DNA of 64,000 nt from Melioribacter roseus (GTDB lineage: Bacteria > Bacteroidota > Ignavibacteria > Ignavibacteriales > Melioribacteraceae), in contig DYLP01000001.1 in NCBI GenBank assembly GCA_020722005.1, forward strand, positions 62,001 to 126,000, in the 5' to 3' direction. Made by a program: the position numbers and the translations under genes. Below the pieces are notes generated by a model. The model was not told where the DNA came from and ran no database searches. It worked only from the letters and a program-made list of their open reading frames with translations. This document shows, in pieces, positions 26,049 through 35,741 of this stretch (positions are counted from its first letter, which is position 1; each line of letters starts with the position of its first letter).

Positions 26049-27043
26049 TTTGTCAGCTCTTCTTTAACTGCAGTGATTAAATCATCGATATTAATAGGGA
26101 CTATTCCGACTTCCTGGCATACTAAGCCACCTGCATAATTTGCAAGATAAGCTGCATTATAAATATCAACACCTGCAGCGAGCGCAATTGTAATTGTTGA
26201 TATTACGGTATCGCCCGCGCCTGATACATCGGCTACCTTCCGGGCTTTAGTAGGAACTCGTTTCTCAGGTTTTCCTTTTTCAAACAAGGCAATACCTGCT
26301 TCGCCTAAAGTTAGCAAAATATAACGAGCATTTAAACTGTGGAGTAATTTTTCTCCGGCTTCTGAAATATCACGGTCGTTTCGGAGTTTCATACTCAAGG
26401 CGTCTTCTGTTTCTTTTCTGTTTGGTTTGAATACGGTTACGTTTTTGTATTCAAAGAAGTTATTGAATTTAGGGTCTACAGTAACAATTTTATTTTCCTC
26501 ATTAGCCTTTTGAATTACTTCTCTTATAAGGTTTTGTGTAAGAACGCCTTTGTTGTAATCCTGCAGAATAATAGCATCGATATTTGAAAAATCCTGTTTA
26601 ATATAATCGATGATTTTTTTCCCTAACTGTTTTGATAGCGGGGCGGTCGATTCTTTATCGATTCGCACAACTTGTTGACTGTGGGCAATAACACGTGTTT
26701 TGGAAGTGGTAGGTCTCGATTTGTCCGTAAAAATTGCTTCACAGGAAATGTTCGCTTCCCGCATCAACTTTTTGAGTAGCTTCCCTTCGGCGTCGTCGCC
26801 AATAATTCCAATGGGTAAAGGTATTCCGCCGAGCGTTAAAATATTGTAAGCTACGTTTAATGCACCACCAAATCTCATAAATTCATTTTCTACTTCTACT
26901 ATTGGTACAGGTGCTTCAGGAGATATTCTGCTGACTTTTCCTTTGAAATAACTGTCAAGCATCATATCACCGATAACGGCAATTCTTTTGTTTCTGAATT
27001 TTTTCTTCAGGGTCAAAAGCTGTTTGCGAGAAATATTTAACAT
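26045..27043 (-). CDS. hldE (N-terminal function, rfaE1-like): D-glycero-beta-D-manno-heptose-7-phosphate kinase
   Basis: 332-residue PfkB/ribokinase-family sugar kinase. The ATG at 27043 lies seven bases after GGAG and is preferred over an upstream in-frame TTG. Motifs: IGDMMLDSYFKGKVSRISPEAPVPIVEVE near the N-terminus, GGALNVAYN for substrate binding, and VADVSGAGDTVISTITIALAAG near the C-terminus with the catalytic Asp in GAGD. It phosphorylates heptose 7-phosphate at position 1. Together with the overlapping adenylyltransferase gene it indicates a heptose-containing LPS core. Confidence 0.95.
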   Translation of the reverse strand: MLNISRKQLLTLKKKFRNKRIAVIGDMMLDSYFKGKVSRISPEAPVPIVEVENEFMRFGGALNVAYNILTLGGIPLPIGIIGDDAEGKLLKKLMREANISCEAIFTDKSRPTTSKTRVIAHSQQVVRIDKESTAPLSKQLGKKIIDYIKQDFSNIDAIILQDYNKGVLTQNLIREVIQKANEENKIVTVDPKFNNFFEYKNVTVFKPNRKETEDALSMKLRNDRDISEAGEKLLHSLNARYILLTLGEAGIALFEKGKPEKRVPTKARKVADVSGAGDTVISTITIALAAGVDIYNAAYLANYAGGLVCQEVGIVPINIDDLITAVKEELTK

Positions 27044-27053
27044 TATCAATCTC

Positions 27054-28112
27054 CTATTTCCATTGTGCTAATTCGTTTATGAAATTGATGCGGATTAGAC
27101 CGTCATTGGTTCCGAGCCATAGGTAACTGCCATCGAAAAAAAGTTTATTTACTGTGGAGGGTATCCTGCTGTCCCGAACGGGGATGACCTGATTGTTCAA
27201 TCTATTAATCAATACGAGTCCTCTGCCATAAGGTTCTTTTGTTTGAATGCCGAATTGATAAAGCGAAGCACAGATATAATTTCCAATAAGCGTAAGGTCG
27301 TAGACGCCGTTTCCTGTAAGCCCGTTTGTAACATCAAATCGCAACCAGTCATTTAATCTATCGTATCTGAATAAACCACCGGTATTGAATTCAGGACGCT
27401 CTTCGGTGATAAATTCATCGAGTCCTATCCATAAATAATTTCTCTCTGAAAGGATAGATGAAATTGAGATTTGTTCGCCTTCGCCGTTGAAATAGTTAAG
27501 ACTGTTGTCGAAAAATACCATTGCTGATGGATCGGTCAGATCCTTCGATTTGTCGTATTTGTGCAGCCCGGCTTCAGTTCCAAACCATACCACGGAATCG
27601 CCTTCAACCTTGATAGTCTTAATTGTATTCGATTGATTATTGCCGCCGACTGTTAGGTCGTAATCTATATATCTGCGAGTTTTTAGATCGTACTTTGTAA
27701 GATATTTAAATCTGCCGATCCAGACAACATTTGCGTACCTGTCATATTCGATGGAACGAATCCAGTTGGCTAACTGTCCACCCAATCCGAATTTTCTTTT
27801 CGACCAGCTTTTCCTTTTTTTGTCGTATGTGAACAATCCATCTATTGAACCAGCCCATACATAATCTTTATTTGAAGTTATGCAGAAAAAGTAATCGTGC
27901 TGAATGTTTCCATTCGAAGTTGCAAAATGTTCCCATTGTTCGTTTCTATATAAGAAAATGCCACTTCCATTTGTAGTTATCCATAAATCATTACCATCTT
28001 TATGAATGTCTGTAATATTAGTTCCTTTTAAAAAAAAATCGATGTTGCTGCTTTCAGATTGTGCAACAAGCAGTGAAGCAAAAAACAGGACGTAAAAAAT
28101 TATTCTTTTCAT
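27054..28112 (-). CDS. Secreted beta-propeller protein with Reg_prop-like repeats
   Basis: 352 residues with a signal peptide (MKRIIFYVLFFASLLVAQ, ~1-18). The rest is a series of blades rich in the pattern W.G...GL..YD, such as VWAGSIDGLFTYDKK, VWFGTEAGLHKYDKS and LWLGTNDGLIRI, typical of two-component-regulator propeller repeats. Unlike the large hybrid sensors that carry such propellers, this protein has no kinase, membrane helix or DNA-binding part, so it is a stand-alone periplasmic or surface propeller. Function unknown. It lies ten bases upstream of the heptose kinase gene and may be co-transcribed. Confidence 0.82.
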   Translation of the reverse strand: MKRIIFYVLFFASLLVAQSESSNIDFFLKGTNITDIHKDGNDLWITTNGSGIFLYRNEQWEHFATSNGNIQHDYFFCITSNKDYVWAGSIDGLFTYDKKRKSWSKRKFGLGGQLANWIRSIEYDRYANVVWIGRFKYLTKYDLKTRRYIDYDLTVGGNNQSNTIKTIKVEGDSVVWFGTEAGLHKYDKSKDLTDPSAMVFFDNSLNYFNGEGEQISISSILSERNYLWIGLDEFITEERPEFNTGGLFRYDRLNDWLRFDVTNGLTGNGVYDLTLIGNYICASLYQFGIQTKEPYGRGLVLINRLNNQVIPVRDSRIPSTVNKLFFDGSYLWLGTNDGLIRINFINELAQWK

Positions 28113-28154
28113 AAGTGCTTTGAATTTACAAAAATTTTGAATGGAAAAATAATA

Positions 28155-28922
28155 TTATGGATGCTGTAATGAAAACTCACTTTTATAATTTTTAACCGAG
28201 TCGAATTTAATATTCCAGTATTTAGCAAAGCCTTCTTTTAAACATTTAGTTAGTTTGTAGTAATCAGTTTTAACATTTGTAATCGATTCGATTTCGATTG
28301 TCTTTGAATTCATTTCTTGATATAAAACAGTTCGTGTCGATTCGTCGACGGCAACGAATTCGGGAAGTCGACGGTGGAATTTTCCACATAATATGGAACC
28401 ATGTTGTAGAATTACCTTATCCAGTTTACGTTGTGCACTTCCAACAATTTTTTTCCCACGGAATTTAATTTCGTTTTTAGCAGTACTGCCAAAGCAGAGA
28501 ACGCCTTCGGGCTGTTGAAGCAGGGAAGGGAAGTGAGGATTTTCATCTTCGAGCGAAAGTTCAACAAAAACAGGATCGTATAATTTTAGTCCTTCTATCA
28601 GAGCAAGTGAAACGTCTTTGTAAATTTTCTTAGGAGTTAATTCATTAGAATAAGGAATTATTACCGAATATGTTATTTCTTCGGCATGTAAAATTGCCCG
28701 TCCGCCTGTAGGTCTTCGTACCACATCGATCGATTCTTTTGATGCTTTTTCCATTTCAATATCTTCAAATTTTTGATTGGCGCCGAGCGATATGCAGTAA
28801 GGTTTCCAACCGTAAAGCCTGAAAAATGCTTCGTCGTGATGGCATGAACGGGCAAGAGAAATATCAATGTCCATATTTTCTTGACCCGATTGGACGCTGT
28901 ATTCAATCAGATGCCATTTCAT
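28155..28922 (-). CDS. LipM-like octanoyltransferase (biotin/lipoate A/B ligase fold)
   Basis: 255 residues. The fold is shown by RRPTGGRAILH (residues 69-79), which forms the acyl-binding loop, and KKIVGSAQRK with a likely catalytic Lys158. Cys143 in the segment VLCFGS and the sequence ILQHGSIL match LipM-type octanoyl-ACP:protein transferases better than LplA ligases, which lack this Cys. The expected role is transfer of octanoate to lipoyl domains or GcvH as the first step of lipoate synthesis. It overlaps lpxA by four bases. A ligase role cannot be excluded from sequence alone. Confidence 0.8.
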   Translation of the reverse strand: MKWHLIEYSVQSGQENMDIDISLARSCHHDEAFFRLYGWKPYCISLGANQKFEDIEMEKASKESIDVVRRPTGGRAILHAEEITYSVIIPYSNELTPKKIYKDVSLALIEGLKLYDPVFVELSLEDENPHFPSLLQQPEGVLCFGSTAKNEIKFRGKKIVGSAQRKLDKVILQHGSILCGKFHRRLPEFVAVDESTRTVLYQEMNSKTIEIESITNVKTDYYKLTKCLKEGFAKYWNIKFDSVKNYKSEFSLQHP

Positions 28923-29698
28923 TTTCGCAATATTCCGCGCTCGGAATTTTCGATGAATTTGATAATCGAGGCTACATATTCATTGGATTGAAAATTAGAT
29001 TTCAATTTATCTAGAGCATTACGAAACGTAAGTCCGGAGAGATAGAGTATCCTGTAAGCTTCTTTGATTGCATTGATTGACTCGTTCGGAAAATTTCTTC
29101 TACGAAGTCCGACAATGTTCAATCCCATATAACGTGCTGGATAGCCGCTGGTCATTACGAACGGCGGAACATCCATATTGACCATCGAACCACCGCCGAC
29201 CATCGAATGCTGACCAATCTTACTGAATTGATGAATTGCACTCAATCCGCCGATTGTTACATTATCTTCGATTGTTACATGACCCGCTATTTGAACTCCG
29301 TTTGAACAAATTACCTTGTCGCCAATTGTACAATCGTGGGCAACGTGAGTGTATGCCATCAATAAGCAATTTTGACCAATAACCGTTTTGCCCGTTGCGG
29401 TTGTACCTTTGTGGAGTGTAACAAATTCTCGCACTACAGTATCGTCCCCGATAAAAAGGAACGTTTCTTCTCCGTTATATTTCAAATCCTGTGGTAAATT
29501 GGAGACCGAAGCTCCTTGAAATATTTTAACTCTCTTACCGATTCTTGCGCCGTTATAAACACACGCATGCTCTCCGATAGTTGAATCATCACCAATTACG
29601 ACGTCGTCTTCAACAATGGCATAAGGACCGATTCTAACATTATTGCCAATCTTAGCTTTTGGGCTTACAATTGCAGTAGGATGGATGGTGGCTGACAT
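28919..29698 (-). CDS. lpxA: UDP-N-acetylglucosamine acyltransferase
   Basis: 259-residue hexapeptide-repeat enzyme that starts lipid A synthesis by adding a 3-hydroxyacyl chain to UDP-GlcNAc. The left-handed beta-helix repeats run from residue ~3 to 190 (IHPTAIVSPKAKIGNNVRIGP onward), with the catalytic His in the MAYTHVAHDCTIG segment and the HQFSKIGQHSMVGGGSMV region. A helical C-terminus follows. It is part of the tightly packed lpxD-lpxC/fabZ-lpxA cluster. Confidence 0.97.
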   Translation of the reverse strand: MSATIHPTAIVSPKAKIGNNVRIGPYAIVEDDVVIGDDSTIGEHACVYNGARIGKRVKIFQGASVSNLPQDLKYNGEETFLFIGDDTVVREFVTLHKGTTATGKTVIGQNCLLMAYTHVAHDCTIGDKVICSNGVQIAGHVTIEDNVTIGGLSAIHQFSKIGQHSMVGGGSMVNMDVPPFVMTSGYPARYMGLNIVGLRRRNFPNESINAIKEAYRILYLSGLTFRNALDKLKSNFQSNEYVASIIKFIENSERGILRK

Positions 29699-29701
29699 AA
29701 T

Positions 29702-31117
29702 TTATGAATCTTGTTTTTTATTTTCTTTGTCGATAATAGCTCCCATAAATTCGGCTTCGGCGACAAGAGTGCCGTCGACATAGGAAGCTGCTTTAATTGA
29801 AAAATATTTTGATTTCTTCGATATCAATTCGGCTTCCATAACCAATTGATCGCCAGGAACAACCGGTTTTCTGAACTTTGCATTATTAATGCTCATGAAA
29901 TAAACGAGATGTTTGTCGGGGTCAATAAAAGAATTGAGTATCATGATACCGCTTACCTGTGCCATTGCCTCAACAATCAAAACTCCGGGCATTATTGGTT
30001 GATTAGGGAAGTGTCCCTGGAAGAATGGCTCGTTGACAGTAACAGATTTTACGCCAACTACTCTTTTGTCGAGTTCGAGGTCGATGATTTTGTCGACCAG
30101 AAGGAAAGGATAGCGGTGTGGAAGAATTCTTTGAATTGCATTGGCATCGAATACCACGCCTTCCTTTTTTACGAACTGATATTTTTTAACAAGTTTTTTC
30201 TGTTGATAAAGAGCACGTATCTTTTTGGCAAATTCTACATTAGCTCTGTGACCGGGACGAGCTGCGAGTATCTGGGCTTTTATCGGAGCACCGATTAATG
30301 CCAGATCACCGATCATATCGAGAAGTTTGTGTCGTACAGGTTCGTTCTTGAAACGTAATTTATTGTGGGATAAAAAACCTTCGTGTGTTACAGATACATC
30401 AGGAGGAAGGTTGAGTTTTTGTTTCAATCTATTAAGACCTCCTTCGTTGAGTTCATGGTCTACAATTACAACCGCATTATCGATGTTGCCACCTTTGATC
30501 AATCCTTGGTCGGCTAACATTTCAACTTCACTCAAAAAACAGAATGTACGCGCCGGTGCAAATTCCTTGACGAATTCTTTTTCGAGATTAAACAATCCGG
30601 TATGCTGACTGCCGAGCGCAGGATTCTGATAGTCCACCATAATGGTTATACGATAATCATTTAGTGGCAGAGCAACAATATCAATTTGGTTCTCTTCGTC
30701 ATGATACATAACTTCCTGATCGATAACCAGATAATCTTTTGGAGTGTCCTGAGTAACAAACCCAGCTTCGAGCAATTTTTCTACAAACGGCATTGCACTT
30801 CCGTCGCCGACAGGTGGTTCAATACCGTCAACTTCTATAATTATATTGTCGATTTGAAGACCAACAATTGCGGACAGAACATGTTCGACAGTGTGCACTT
30901 TGGCTTCGCCAACTGCCAGTGTAGTACCTCTGGAAAGGTCAACCACATAATCGACAGTAGCGGGAATTTCTGGGTTGCCTCCAAGGTCTACTCTCACAAA
31001 TTTAATCCCATGATTCTCTGGTGCAGGTTTGAAAGTAATAGTGCACGAAGTGCCTGTATGAAGTCCCGTTCCTGAAAGCGAAACGGGCTTTGCAATGGTT
31101 CGTTGGAGTTCGAGCAT
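29702..31117 (-). CDS. lpxC-fabZ: Bifunctional LpxC deacetylase - FabZ dehydratase fusion
   Basis: 471 residues joining two enzymes. The N-terminal part (~1-300) is UDP-3-O-acyl-GlcNAc deacetylase, the committed step of lipid A synthesis, with zinc ligands in HTVEHVLSA, the DGSAMPFVE segment, and HKLLDMIGDLALIG. The C-terminal part (~325-471) is 3-hydroxyacyl-ACP dehydratase, with ILPHRYPFLLVDKI and GHFPNQPIMPGVLIVEAMAQ containing the catalytic His and Glu. This fusion is known in Bacteroidetes-type genomes and ties lipid A synthesis to the acyl chain pool. It overlaps lpxD by one base (TAATG). Confidence 0.97.
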   Translation of the reverse strand: MLELQRTIAKPVSLSGTGLHTGTSCTITFKPAPENHGIKFVRVDLGGNPEIPATVDYVVDLSRGTTLAVGEAKVHTVEHVLSAIVGLQIDNIIIEVDGIEPPVGDGSAMPFVEKLLEAGFVTQDTPKDYLVIDQEVMYHDEENQIDIVALPLNDYRITIMVDYQNPALGSQHTGLFNLEKEFVKEFAPARTFCFLSEVEMLADQGLIKGGNIDNAVVIVDHELNEGGLNRLKQKLNLPPDVSVTHEGFLSHNKLRFKNEPVRHKLLDMIGDLALIGAPIKAQILAARPGHRANVEFAKKIRALYQQKKLVKKYQFVKKEGVVFDANAIQRILPHRYPFLLVDKIIDLELDKRVVGVKSVTVNEPFFQGHFPNQPIMPGVLIVEAMAQVSGIMILNSFIDPDKHLVYFMSINNAKFRKPVVPGDQLVMEAELISKKSKYFSIKAASYVDGTLVAEAEFMGAIIDKENKKQDS

Positions 31118-32172
31118 TAATAACCTTTCCTTAATTCTGAAATTTGACTCTCCAAAAATGCAATTTTTTCTTCTAATTTCTTAATCTTTTCTGAATACTT
31201 CGGCAGGTTTCTCATGTGCGCTTCCATATGAAGCTGTTCGGACATCTCCTGGGCGGGAGTTCCTCTATATTTCCCTGGTTTTTTTATCGATTTTGATATG
31301 CCGGATTGAGCACCGATTATTACGCCATCAGCAATTTCAATATGTCCCACAAAACCGGATTGTCCTGCAATCATACAGTGCTTGCCGATTTTAGTACTAC
31401 CTGAAATTCCCGCCTGTGCTGCAATGGCAGTGTGCTCGTCGATTTGAACGTTGTGAGCTATTTGAACGAGATTGTCTATCTTAACTCCTTTTCTTATTAA
31501 AGTAGAACCAATTGCTGCCCGGTCAATCGACACATTCGAGCCAATTTCAACATTGTCTTCGATAACAACATTTCCAATTTGAGGTACCTTTTCGTATTCG
31601 TGCTTTTGATTCATAACGTATCCGAAACCATCGGAACCGATGCATGTATTTGAATGAATTATTACATAATTGCCGATTGAAGTATTTTCGCGAATGGTAA
31701 CATTAGGATATATCAGACAGTTATTGCCAATTGTGGAATTTTCCATTATTACCGTATTGTGCAGTATAACTGAATTATTTCCAATTTTACATCCAGCTGA
31801 AATTACAACATTTTTTCCAAGTGTAACATTGTTGCCCAAAGTTGCTGTTTTGTCGACCGAAGCCGAAGAATCGATGCCCCGAACATTTATTATGGGTTTT
31901 AAGAATGTCGAAATTATTTTTTGTATTGCAACGTTTGGATTATCAATTTCAATGTAACTTAAGTCGGAGCGTGTTTTTTTGAATTTCGGGCTGATGATTA
32001 CAGCCGAAGCTTTAGTGGTTTCGAGATATTTTTCGTAGGCGGGAAGGTAAAGAAAAGTAAGGTCGCCTTCGCCGGCTTCTTCAATTTTGGCAATGTTGTG
32101 GATTTCGAGTTCCGGATTGCCAATAACGGTGCCGCCGACAAAGTCGGCGGCGTCTTTTAATTTTATTTTCAT
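31117..32172 (-). CDS. lpxD: UDP-3-O-(3-hydroxyacyl)glucosamine N-acyltransferase
   Basis: 351 residues. An N-terminal uridine-binding domain (~1-100) precedes the left-handed helix of hexapeptide repeats (~105-310). The family segment [27 protein letters not shown] is present, as is the catalytic-His region [12 protein letters not shown] short C-terminal coiled coil ([19 protein letters not shown]) closes the protein. It lies six bases downstream of a Skp gene and is coupled to lpxC-fabZ. Confidence 0.97.
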   Translation of the reverse strand: MKIKLKDAADFVGGTVIGNPELEIHNIAKIEEAGEGDLTFLYLPAYEKYLETTKASAVIISPKFKKTRSDLSYIEIDNPNVAIQKIISTFLKPIINVRGIDSSASVDKTATLGNNVTLGKNVVISAGCKIGNNSVILHNTVIMENSTIGNNCLIYPNVTIRENTSIGNYVIIHSNTCIGSDGFGYVMNQKHEYEKVPQIGNVVIEDNVEIGSNVSIDRAAIGSTLIRKGVKIDNLVQIAHNVQIDEHTAIAAQAGISGSTKIGKHCMIAGQSGFVGHIEIADGVIIGAQSGISKSIKKPGKYRGTPAQEMSEQLHMEAHMRNLPKYSEKIKKLEEKIAFLESQISELRKGY

Positions 32173-32178
32173 AGAATT

Positions 32179-32679
32179 TCATTTTAATTTTTCTAAAACT
32201 AGATTGGTCACATCGTATTCTTCTTTTGCATAGAGGAACATAATATTGCCACTCTTGTCGAAAATGAAGTCGAAGTCATTTTCTTTTGCTACCTCTTCAA
32301 TGGCGTTGAAAATTCTGTTTAGAATCGGTTTGTCGAGTTCCTCTTTCTTCTGGAAGAGTTCACCTCGAACGCCGAATTTTTCCTGCCGAAATTTGGAAAT
32401 TTGTTCTTCTAATTGAACCAGTTCTTTTTCGATTTCTACGCGTTTTTGTTCGCTCAGGATTAATTTTCGTTTTTCGTAATCTTCATACTTGGTTTTCCAG
32501 TCTTTTTCCATTTTATTGAGCTCTTCCTGCCATTCTTTAATTATGGCGTCGAGTTTTTTCTGGGCGTCCTGAGCTTCGGGCAACTGGCTCATTATTGCTT
32601 CACTATCGACATAACCGATTTTCAGTTGTGCAAAAGAGACCGAAGCGAAAGCAAGTATTAATAATAATATTTTTTTCAT
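32179..32679 (-). CDS. OmpH/Skp-family periplasmic chaperone (copy 1)
   Basis: 166 residues. A signal peptide (~1-17, ...FASVSFAQ) is followed by LKIGYVDSEAIMSQLPEAQ, the family's N-terminal strand, and a long charged alpha-helical arm (~40-115). It then returns to the body (ILNRIFNAIEEVAKENDFDFIFD). Skp proteins are trimeric jellyfish-like holdases that carry unfolded outer-membrane proteins to BamA. Its neighbours bamA and lpxD fit this job. A second Skp-like gene lies eleven bases upstream. Confidence 0.93.
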   Translation of the reverse strand: MKKILLLILAFASVSFAQLKIGYVDSEAIMSQLPEAQDAQKKLDAIIKEWQEELNKMEKDWKTKYEDYEKRKLILSEQKRVEIEKELVQLEEQISKFRQEKFGVRGELFQKKEELDKPILNRIFNAIEEVAKENDFDFIFDKSGNIMFLYAKEEYDVTNLVLEKLK

Positions 32680-32690
32680 AACCTTAACTT

Positions 32691-33221
32691 TTATTTTTTA
32701 CCTCTTTTAAGAAGATCGAGCACTTTGAATGTAATGTCGAACTGCGGGTCAGCATAGAGAACGACAACGTCGCCTGCTTTGTCGAGGACATAATGCATCC
32801 CTTCTTCTTTAGCAATTTGCTCGATAGCATCGAATACTTTTTCTTTAACAGGAGCCATCAATTGATCCTGACGCACAAAATATTCGCCGTTGGGTTGAGA
32901 GAATTTTTGTTCTCTGAACTGCTGTATTTTTTGATCTTTCTCAACGAGTTTTTGTTGAGCTTCTTTTTGTTTGTCGGGAGTCATAGTTTGTGCTTGTTTC
33001 TGGAATTCAGCGTAAGCTTGCTGAAGGTCTGCAGTCATACTATCCACCTCTTGTCTCCATTTGGCAACCAAAGCTTCCAAATCGCTTTTTGCTTTGATTG
33101 CTGCAGGATATTGAGCAAGTATAGTTTCGGAATCGACATATCCAACCTTTAACTGAAATGGCTGTGTTTGACCTACCGCAACAGCAGCTGAAATGAGAAT
33201 GAGTAATAATACTTTTTTCAC
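32691..33221 (-). CDS. OmpH/Skp-family periplasmic chaperone (copy 2)
   Basis: 176 residues with a signal peptide (~1-17) and the same architecture as the neighbouring copy: LKVGYVDSETILAQYPAA, a long helical Gln/Lys-rich arm (~40-120), and VFDAIEQIAKEEGMHYVLD at the end. The start is GTG at 33221, preceded by GAGG. The two copies clearly arose by tandem duplication but have diverged, so they may form mixed trimers or serve different clients (inference). It lies directly downstream of bamA. Confidence 0.93.
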   Translation of the reverse strand: MKKVLLLILISAAVAVGQTQPFQLKVGYVDSETILAQYPAAIKAKSDLEALVAKWRQEVDSMTADLQQAYAEFQKQAQTMTPDKQKEAQQKLVEKDQKIQQFREQKFSQPNGEYFVRQDQLMAPVKEKVFDAIEQIAKEEGMHYVLDKAGDVVVLYADPQFDITFKVLDLLKRGKK

Positions 33222-33251
33222 GATAACCTCATCATTTTATTTATTGATAAA

Positions 33252-35741
33252 TTATAAACCTTGTCCAAACTGAAAATGGAAAATCCACTGTGGGTTTTTC
33301 CCGTCGACGCTTCTGCGGTCGAATCCATAACCATAGTCGAAACCGATCAAGCCGATCGGATTAATTAAAATTCTGGCGCCGACACCCACAGAGCGTTTCA
33401 AGTCGAATAAATTCGTTTGTTTAATGTCGAAATATACATTACCTGCTTCGGCAAATGCCAAAAGATAAATAGGAATCGGTTCCAGTGCAAGTGCAGCTCT
33501 TAATTCCAATGTATTTTTAAACATCACACGGCTACCGATGATATTACCTCCGCTGCTGACAACGCCGAGGCTTCTGTCTTCGTAACCGCGTAACGGCACG
33601 GTGGCAATAATCATTCCGCTGCCGCCCATGTAATAAAAATCGAATGGATTGATTTTTCGATAATCGCCTAAATTATGAATATATCCAAGACGCATTCCAT
33701 TATAAAGAACTATTCTGTTCGTATTAAAAAGAGATTTATACCAGTCCGTATTTAATTCTACTTTATAATAATCAACGTTACCTGGTAATATCGGACCGCC
33801 TGAGAGCTCCAGATTTAAAGCAAATTTTGAACCACGAGAAGGGAAAATGGGATTGTCGATGTCTGTACGGGATAACACCGTACTAAGCGTATATTGTCTG
33901 GTCAATCCTTCCGGATAGACGCCCGCTCCGTCGATAATGTTGTTGTATTGAAATTTAAACCCGCCTTGAATGTAGAAATAATCGTCGGGCCATGTAAGAC
34001 GTCTACCAATGCGGAATGAAATACCCGACTGCCGCATATCGTAAACATAACGCTGTCGCGTGTCGTAAAGATCGAAGCCGACGGAAGTGGGTGTATCCAT
34101 CAGCCACGGCTCGGTAAAACCGAGAGTAAATGTACGATAGAAATTTCCTACGCCAAACTGCCAGTTGAAATTCAGGATTTGTCCACCGCCCATCTGAAAC
34201 GGTTCTGTAATCGAAAAGTTTGTAAGCGTAAATCCAATTGCGCCGCTGAATCCGAATGCGCCGCTGTAGCCGACCGATGCATTCAAATAGTCGCTCGATT
34301 TTTCCTGAACCTTGTAAATCAAATTAACTGTACTGTCGTTTGCCGGTCGATAATCGAAACCGGATTTATATAATTCTTCGGCGTTGAAATATTGCAGGTT
34401 TGCCAGTTGCTGAAGGCTTCTCAATATTAGCGCTCGACTGAAATAATTTCCGGGAATAGTATATAATTCGCGTCTGATTACTTTATCTTTGGTTTTTTCA
34501 TTTCCTTGAATATCCACCCTGCCGATTTTAAAACGGTTGCCTTCATTGACTGTTATAATTATGTCGATCGAATCGGGTTCTACCTTAACTTCTTTTGCCT
34601 GCAGATTAAAGCCGAGATAACCGTTGTCCTGGTAAAGCGAAGATACATCGGTTTGTTTTTCATTGTAATGTAAGTTGGTATTAAATTTTTCGTAGTCGAA
34701 AATGTCGCCTTTACGAAAACCAAGTCGGGTCGAAAGTAAGTTATCGTCATAAACGGTATTTCCTTCCCACACAAGGTTCCTTATTTTATACTGAGGCCCT
34801 TCATAAACATCGATTACTATATGGAGGTCCTTCTTGTCGTTTGTGTAATAGATTGAATCTTTGAGTATGACAAAATCGTGGTAACCGTTTTTCTGGTAAA
34901 ATTTTGCGAGCAACGTTTTATCTTTTTCGTAATCTTCTTTTTTAAAATTTCCCGATGACCAGAATTTCCACCATTTTTTAATTTTAGTTTCTTCAAATTC
35001 GCTTATTAAATCGTCGTCGTCGAAGGCTTCGTTGCCGTTAAATACAATGCTGCGAACTTTAACTTCCTCTCCTTCGTCGATGTCGAGAACTACAAGTACT
35101 CTGTGTCTAATTCTTTCGACTGAGTTAATTGAAATAGTTTTTTCACGGTCGTAGGTTGTTTCGTAAAAATCGTCGGGGTCATCTTTATTTTGCCATGTAA
35201 TCGTAATTTCGTCGTCTGATGTATCGGCATCATAAAAATTAAAATAGAGTGGTTTTATTTTGGCGTTCAAGTGTCCTTCGTCTACGTAGAGGTCATAAAT
35301 TTTTGTTATTATTTTTTGTACTTCCTGAGGTTTAAGAGTTTGCCCCCGAACTATAGTAATTACTTTGTTGATGTCCGATTCGCTCAATTCGTCGTTGCCA
35401 CGAATAACAAACTTTTCGAGCCTCGGATATTCTTTTACGATAATTTTCAGAAAGATTCCGTTTTCAATTTTTTTTTCTGCAATGATTTGTACATCCTCAA
35501 AAATGCCAAATTTCCATAAGTTCTGAATTGCATTATTTGTTTGATCACCCGGAATGGTAATATCGTCGCCCACTTTAAGATTGCTGCTTGCAATTATTGT
35601 ATTTGGGTCGGCGGTGGTGCTCCCATCGACTGTAATTCCTAAAATTTTATATGTGTTTCTTTGATACTGAGGATAAATTGTAGACGACGTGATCGCCAGA
35701 ATAAAGAGACTAAAATTCAATAATTTTTTTGATATCGCCAT
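33252..35741 (-). CDS. bamA: Outer membrane protein assembly factor BamA
   Basis: 829 residues from the ATG at 35741, where a signal peptide begins (MAISKKLLNFSLFILAIT...). An upstream in-frame start would extend it 16 codons further into uppS and is unlikely. Five POTRA-type repeats span ~25-430, followed by a C-terminal Omp85 barrel (~440-829) with the loop-6 VRGYE-like motif visible as PLRGYEDR and a final FGQGL. It catalyses insertion of beta-barrel proteins in the outer membrane. Its 5' end overlaps uppS by 32 bases. Cytosolic-facing partners such as BamD are not in the window. Confidence 0.96.
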   Translation of the reverse strand: MAISKKLLNFSLFILAITSSTIYPQYQRNTYKILGITVDGSTTADPNTIIASSNLKVGDDITIPGDQTNNAIQNLWKFGIFEDVQIIAEKKIENGIFLKIIVKEYPRLEKFVIRGNDELSESDINKVITIVRGQTLKPQEVQKIITKIYDLYVDEGHLNAKIKPLYFNFYDADTSDDEITITWQNKDDPDDFYETTYDREKTISINSVERIRHRVLVVLDIDEGEEVKVRSIVFNGNEAFDDDDLISEFEETKIKKWWKFWSSGNFKKEDYEKDKTLLAKFYQKNGYHDFVILKDSIYYTNDKKDLHIVIDVYEGPQYKIRNLVWEGNTVYDDNLLSTRLGFRKGDIFDYEKFNTNLHYNEKQTDVSSLYQDNGYLGFNLQAKEVKVEPDSIDIIITVNEGNRFKIGRVDIQGNEKTKDKVIRRELYTIPGNYFSRALILRSLQQLANLQYFNAEELYKSGFDYRPANDSTVNLIYKVQEKSSDYLNASVGYSGAFGFSGAIGFTLTNFSITEPFQMGGGQILNFNWQFGVGNFYRTFTLGFTEPWLMDTPTSVGFDLYDTRQRYVYDMRQSGISFRIGRRLTWPDDYFYIQGGFKFQYNNIIDGAGVYPEGLTRQYTLSTVLSRTDIDNPIFPSRGSKFALNLELSGGPILPGNVDYYKVELNTDWYKSLFNTNRIVLYNGMRLGYIHNLGDYRKINPFDFYYMGGSGMIIATVPLRGYEDRSLGVVSSGGNIIGSRVMFKNTLELRAALALEPIPIYLLAFAEAGNVYFDIKQTNLFDLKRSVGVGARILINPIGLIGFDYGYGFDRRSVDGKNPQWIFHFQFGQGL

